Shown here one piece after another: positions 58,730-64,000 of a DNA stretch of 64,000 nt (positions within the stretch are counted from its first letter, which is position 1; each line of letters starts with the position of its first letter). The position numbers and the translations under genes are program-made. The notes beneath the pieces are model-generated. The model did not search any database and was not told where the DNA came from. It was given only the letters and a program-made list of their open reading frames with translations. The DNA is from Sclerotinia nivalis (taxonomy: Eukaryota > Ascomycota > Leotiomycetes > Helotiales > Sclerotiniaceae), in assembly GCA_029531795.1 (NCBI GenBank), contig JAPEIS010000012.1, positions 1,798,001 to 1,862,000 on the forward strand, written 5' to 3'.

Positions 58730-61700
58730 ATTTGTATTACCCTTTCAAAGGCTCCGTCACTTTACGAAATGATCTGGTCTTGCCAAATCATCTATAGGCT
58801 TCTATATCTATTTTCGACTGCTTTTGCGCCGTCGTAACTCGTTTGCTTTTGTACGGTTGTGTTTCTTATTTGCTTTTGTACAGCTTTTGATCCCTGATTG
58901 CTTTTGTGTAATCGCAAATTCCCTATCGATTACTTTGTGCAATTGTAATTCTTTTTACAATAGCTTTCGGTTCTATATCCGCTAATAGTACGATTCCTAT
59001 TTCTATCGAAGGAATTCGTATCGAAATCCAACGAATCTTCGGCCAATAGTCTACTATTATACAAATCCTAGCAAAATTGAATGCTTCAGTAATACCAAAC
59101 CTCGCTACTAATCTTAATAAACAAACTACTTACCTAAATTATGTTTTCTTTATCATCGAAGATCGCTTTACTATTCAAGCTATCTATATCGCCACTTAAA
59201 CAAATAAGATCGAGAAATTCAAAGCGGAAAACGTTGAGCTTCTTCGTACTTTAATTAACAAGCAAGCTCAACTGAACGCCAATAATACTGTTACTAATCA
59301 GAAACCGATTACTCTCTATCAAACTCAAAAAGATCCGTTTGTTTTTAAAAACGAAAGATCTAATATTCTCGTTCAATAAGAAAACTATCAATCCTGGAAA
59401 TTGGATTTGCAATTCTGTTAGATGATCGATTTATAACTTTTTGCTTCTGAACAAAAGAAGATTAATTATACTATTAGTCTTCTCGATAATCAAATACGAT
59501 AAAAGTGTATTACAGATATCACCAGATTCGTTAACGATCCTATTTGCTTCGATTCTGCTGTTTCGTTTTTGGCCAAATTGAACAAATTATATATTTCTAT
59601 AGATCTCGAAAAGAAAGCCTTACTCAAATTCGATAAGCTTTCTATAAATCCAAAAGAATCCTTTTCGGCTTTCTTCTTTACATTATTTCATCTTGTTAAC
59701 TCTTATTACAAATCTGATTGCGAGATTATTAATACAATAAAACAAAAGATTACAATCCCCTTTCGAACTTTGGTCATTGATGATTCGAATCTCTATGTAA
59801 TCGATGATATTGATGATTAGCAAAAGAAATTCTCTATTTGGAATTAGAATCTTTATAATATTGAGTATTATAACAAAAATTTTGGTAAAGCATTTGTTGT
59901 TGATAATAACCCTATAAACTTCGATACAATAAAACAAAAGAGATAATAGAAAAAGAATCTGCAAAATAAAAAAAAGAAGTTTAATCCTGCAGTTTCTTAT
60001 AATTGTTGTGGTAGAATCGATTATCTTCAGATTGATTATCATATTATTTATAATATCAATGGTAATCTTCTTCCTAGCAAATAAGCTCTCGTTAATACCT
60101 TTTCCAATTGTAATACCATTGCCTCAACTAATCCGGCCCTTGATCAATACACTGCTGTTCCGGCTTTTCGAGGCGCCAATAGGTTTAATAATAATCGCAA
60201 TGGATTTCGAGAAAGATATACTGGTAATTGGGTATAAAGCTAATAGTATCTGAATCAGATATAATAGTAAGATTATATCGAGCTAGAGGAGATTGTCTCT
60301 ATACTCAATTTAGTTAAGGAAAGTCCCGAATAGGGAAAAGATTAATCTTTACGAAAAATCATTTGTAGAGGAATACTAAAGGCAAAAAAGTAAATCAAGG
60401 AATGAATAGAGATAAACCATTGCAATTCAATTTTATAAATAGCAAATCTCTATTCGTTAAAACTATTATATTTTTTATATATGAAAATCCCTTTATTATT
60501 ACAAATCTCATTGATAATGGATACTTTGAAAAAACCTTTGTTGATCGTTTTTTTGCTTCTAAATACAATATTGAAATACAACTTTTACTTCATCTTTGCG
60601 AACTCCGATTTATCAATGGAAAGATCGCCAACAGAATTACAAAATATTTTGTAATGAAAATCGCTATAGAGGATCACTATGAGTATTGGTCCTTTTACAT
60701 CATCCAACTTTCATCAAAGACACCGTTAATCTTTGGCTTACTATAATTACAACGCCACAATCCTATTATCAATTGGATAAAGATAAATTTAACATTCTTT
60801 TCAAACTACTATACTTCCAATTGTTTGATGTATTATGATTCAAAATCAATTATTGCATCAACAATTCTATCTTTGATTAAAGAACAAAAGGATCTAATAA
60901 AAGTTACTCCACAACAGATTATTGATACTATCGAATCTTTAAATAAATTCTTTATCGATTCTGATATAAAAGCTAAATACATAATTTATAAATACTACTT
61001 TCTATATATCAAGGATTATCCAAAGAACGATATCGATTGTTCATCTATTCAAATACTTTTTACTTTTAAAAGAATTTCTTATAAAAAACCTTCTATTGAA
61101 GAGATATTAGATAAAGATTATATATTACAATCTAACAATTCTTCTATTGATTTCGAATTTCAATAGGATCTAATATCTGGTATAAATTATTATCGAATAA
61201 AGTATTGCGGAGAACCAAATAATCAAATACAGATGATTCCCAATTATCTATATTCAAAATCGATTTTAAAAATTGCAAATCGATATCGATCTATTTACAA
61301 TCCAAAAAACTATTTGCTTCCGTTTTCTATTGAGGAATTCCTTATATCTATTTACAAAGATATAAATTCAAATATAAATAATATTCGTTGATTACAAACT
61401 TTTAGCTTTGTTTTGTTTTATCAACAAAATAATATTCGGGCTATCCGATTGATATAAAATGAATTGAATATTATACAGAAAACTATTGAACAAGATCATC
61501 TGCGATAGATTACATTGTTTTTGATATTCATAGAAAAGGATTTTCGATCGATTTTATAAAGGCAAAGTAATATAATAGAGATACTCTTTAGAACTTTATT
61601 ATAATTTCATGATTTTATATACGATTGTTACAAACTATTCCATTTGCAAAAGATCTTTGAAACTGATATCGACAAATTTTTAATCGGCAAATCTTTTTTT

Positions 61701-62195
61701 AGTGATGATCAAATACAACAAAGATTTCCTATATAATTATAAGACAAACTTTCTGTTTTTTTTTTTTATTATACAGATAAATTGCTGCTTTATCGAATCT
61801 GGAATCACAAAATTGAATTGATATCTAGTAAAAAACCATCTTATTTCAAAAACTGCCTTTTATTGTTAATGGAATTGATAATGGTATACAAATAATTTGA
61901 TGATAATCTCTTCAAAAGGTTTATTCGAGAATCGAGATTGCAGTATATCTTTTCTTTGTTATTGACTATCAAGCTGGAAAAGGGGGTCTGTATTTGTTAA
62001 GATTATCGAGGACTAAATAATGTTATTATAAAGAATCGTTATCCATTATCTATCATTTGCAAAACGTTGAATGTTCTTTGCAATACAAAAATTTATACCA
62101 AACTTGATATCATTGTAGTGTTCAACAAATTGCGAATCGCCGAAGAAAATGAATGAAAAATTATATTCATTATTCGTTTTGATCTTTTTGAATCT

Positions 62196-62630
62196 TTGAT
62201 TATGCTTTTCGGTTTTTGCAATACATTTATATCGTTCCAATATTATATCAATCATATGCTTTTCGACGAGTTGAACAAGTATTGCATTGTATATCTCGAT
62301 GATATTCTAATCTACTCCGATAATCCTGTAAAGCATAAAAAGCATATCTATCAAATAGTTCAAAAGTTAATGGATGCTGGATTACAGATTGATATTAATA
62401 AATACAAGTTTGAAACTATGAAAACAAAGTATTTGGATTTTATTATTATAACCGAAAGCATCGAAATAGATCAAGAAAAGATTACAGTTATTACATTTTG
62501 GGAATTGTCTTTATATATAAAGGATTTACAACGATTTCTCGGTTTCGTTAATTTCTATCAACGTTTTATAAAAGATTTTTCAAAGATTTATCGCTCTCTC
62601 AATGATCTCTTGCAGAAGAATATTATATAG
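62196..62630 (+). pseudogene. Reverse transcriptase segment of copy B
   Basis: An open stretch of 144 codons contains the catalytic YLDDILIYSDN, then LQIDINKYKFE and LQRFLGFVNFYQRFIKDFSK, the palm-to-thumb part of a Ty3/gypsy reverse transcriptase. It ends at a TAG where copy A also has TAG (after QKNII/RKNII). Confidence 0.85.
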
Positions 62631-62786
62631 GATTGAATCGCAGATCATACAAAAGTTTTTGATGTTTTAAAAAGAGTTTTTACAATAATATTAGTTTTGG
62701 TATACTTTGATTACAAGCGGAAAACTGTTTTGGAAACCGATACTTCCGATTGAATTTCAAAAGGAGTTCTCTTGTAATACGATGAT

Positions 62787-62949
62787 TATTATGGTGAGGG
62801 AAAAGGTATGTGTAGGTTTGATCTATTGTTGTACTACGAGGAGGAGAAGAAGGTCAAGGAGGTGACCTGACTATATAGAAGTGAGTGTATGTATATATGC
62901 CTAAGGTATATATGATTATGTGTAGGTGAAGGGAGATGAATCTGTAACA
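62787..62949 (-). repeat. 3' LTR of copy C (inverted, 163 bp)
   Basis: This is the reverse complement of the same LTR: it starts TATTATGGTGAGGG and ends GATGAATCTGTAACA on the plus strand. The flanking purine tract (minus strand aaaagggggtac) lies to its right, which identifies it as the 3' LTR of a minus-strand element. Confidence 0.9.
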
Positions 62950-64000
62950 GTACCCCCTTTTCAAGAAACCCATTTGATCTTAAATGGATATTAAAAAATA
63001 AAGAAAAATAAAGAAAAAATACAGATCTTTTTTCTCAATTAAATCCCTAAACAAAAATATATAATATTTTCCAATAATGTTATATCCCTTATTGTTATAA
63101 CATATAATATACCTTTAAATGAAACGAACAATTTTGGTACAAATGGATCTTTGTAGAGTAGGTGTAACAATCGCTCTGTATAACTCCGATTACAAATTCT
63201 GTGGTTCCGGTTGTAATATAGTAGTGTCGGGGTACTTTAGGATCCAAGGTGACAACTCTGGTTTTTCTAAATGAAAGCAATAATATTCGATAAGAATTTT
63301 CTCGTTATTTTTTAAATTATTAATTGATTACCAAATTGGTGTGTAGTATCTTCATTTGACCAAATAATGATAGCCATCTTCATTATGATTATCTAGAATT
63401 TTTTCAAATATTTATTTCTGAACAGGCTCATCTTCATCGTTGTCCTGTTCCAAAATTCTGTTCTGTGTAGTTAGGGATTCTGATTCGTTAATCGTTACTT
63501 GAACCAGGAAATGAGGATTAGTATAAGTTGGAAGTAAAAGAGAATGATAAAAAACAAAAAAGATTTTAATGTTCTCAGGTAATTGAACAAAACAAACACG
63601 AGAATAAACTTTGATAATCTTGTAAGGGCCGATCTATTTATCATCCAGCTTTTTTGCTTTGTACGAAGTCTTCATATTTTTAATATTGACAAAAACTTTC
63701 TGGTCAATTATATAACAAGATAAATCAAAGCAATAGTGGTTAATATAATCCTTATAAATAACAATTGTTTGTTATACAAAAGTACAAAGTTGTTTCAAGA
63801 TACGTTCCATATAATCTATAGTCCTATTACCTTTAAAGAATTCCCGTTTTTGTACTAGAATCATATCTAATGAATAAAGTTTATTAAACTCAATATCTAA
63901 ATATAAATTAAAGTTGTAATTGACGAAAAAAGACAAACAACCAATTATTTCAGAGACCAAATTATTAAATACAAATTCGATTAAAAGTAATTAATCCAAT
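62787..64000 (-). mobile_element. Copy C: minus-strand copy, runs off the window
   Basis: From the LTR rightward lie the purine tract, a chromodomain-like region near 63430-63310 and the end of an integrase (63960-63772: IGCLSFFVNYNFNLYLDIEF, LVQKREFFKGN), all matching copy A. It interrupts copy B; the 5' portion is outside the window. Confidence 0.85.

Larger units (their letters stand above)
58567..62786 (+). mobile_element. Copy B: Ty3/gypsy retrotransposon, 5' part, interrupted by copy C
   Basis: This is the same family and strand as copy A: LTR, gag (59040-60240, MAKLNKLYISIDLEKKALLK), protease (60480-60560, NLIDNGYFEKTFVDRFF), and reverse transcriptase (62050-62600). RNase H begins at about 62730 and the element stops at 62786, where an inverted LTR begins. 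Frames are longer than in copy A (62196-62630 is open for 144 codons, with YLDDILIYSDNPVKHKK). The RNase H Trp codon reads TGA at 62751-62753. It sits in the reverse-transcriptase region of M2. Confidence 0.9.

Noticed and set aside
1..64000. CRISPR array, rRNA or bacterial operon
   Set aside because: No spaced direct repeats of the right kind, no rRNA words, and spliced eukaryotic genes throughout.

Overview
The window is nuclear DNA of a filamentous ascomycete. Its genes have short GT-AG introns and encode fungal mitochondrial and housekeeping proteins. The last third holds chromodomain-bearing Ty3/gypsy retrotransposons that carry C-to-T/G-to-A decay of the repeat-induced point mutation (RIP) type. 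The overall style (short introns, AT-rich retrotransposon blocks, a cluster of RING genes) fits Leotiomycetes, perhaps the Botrytis/Sclerotinia family. That assignment is inference, not something read directly from a marker.

1-14.4 kb is a dense, conserved core. It holds DNA2 nuclease-helicase (minus), a divergent mitochondrial 2-oxodicarboxylate carrier (plus), the SCY1-type pseudokinase (minus), a divergent mitochondrial branched-chain aminotransferase (plus) and a small complex I subunit (minus). I rebuilt the exon structure of each by finding splice sites that keep frame and family motifs. Two splicing oddities stand out: a chain of micro-exons in the carrier and a GC-AG intron in the aminotransferase.

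14.4-30.6 kb is sparser. It contains a probable decayed gene, a gene-poor 5.7 kb, a four-exon gene for a secreted Lys/Gly- and Asp-rich protein, electron-transfer-flavoprotein:ubiquinone oxidoreductase (ETF-QO), and a disordered protein of unknown function. Carrier, aminotransferase, complex I subunit and ETF-QO all act in the mitochondrion. The aminotransferase starts branched-chain amino-acid breakdown, and the later acyl-CoA dehydrogenases pass electrons through ETF-QO to ubiquinone.

31.8-41.5 kb is an accessory zone: one unknown small gene followed by four minus-strand RING-finger paralogues. All four share an HVFG signature that puts Gly where the fifth zinc ligand normally sits. One copy is truncated and one has an extra CxxC pair and a 78-bp tandem duplication.

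42.0-64.0 kb is an AT-rich block of nested Ty3/gypsy elements. Copy A is a full 6,700-bp element with two 163-bp LTRs and a 5-bp target duplication (ATATC). It sits inside the reverse transcriptase of an older minus-strand element, and the interrupted frame is continuous when the two flanks are compared. Further right, another minus-strand element (M2) is interrupted by a second copy (B) of the 163-bp-LTR family, and B is itself interrupted by a third, inverted copy (C) that runs off the window. M2 carries an unusual third reading frame of about 338 codons between its chromodomain and the adjacent LTR. All these elements contain stop codons and look inactive.
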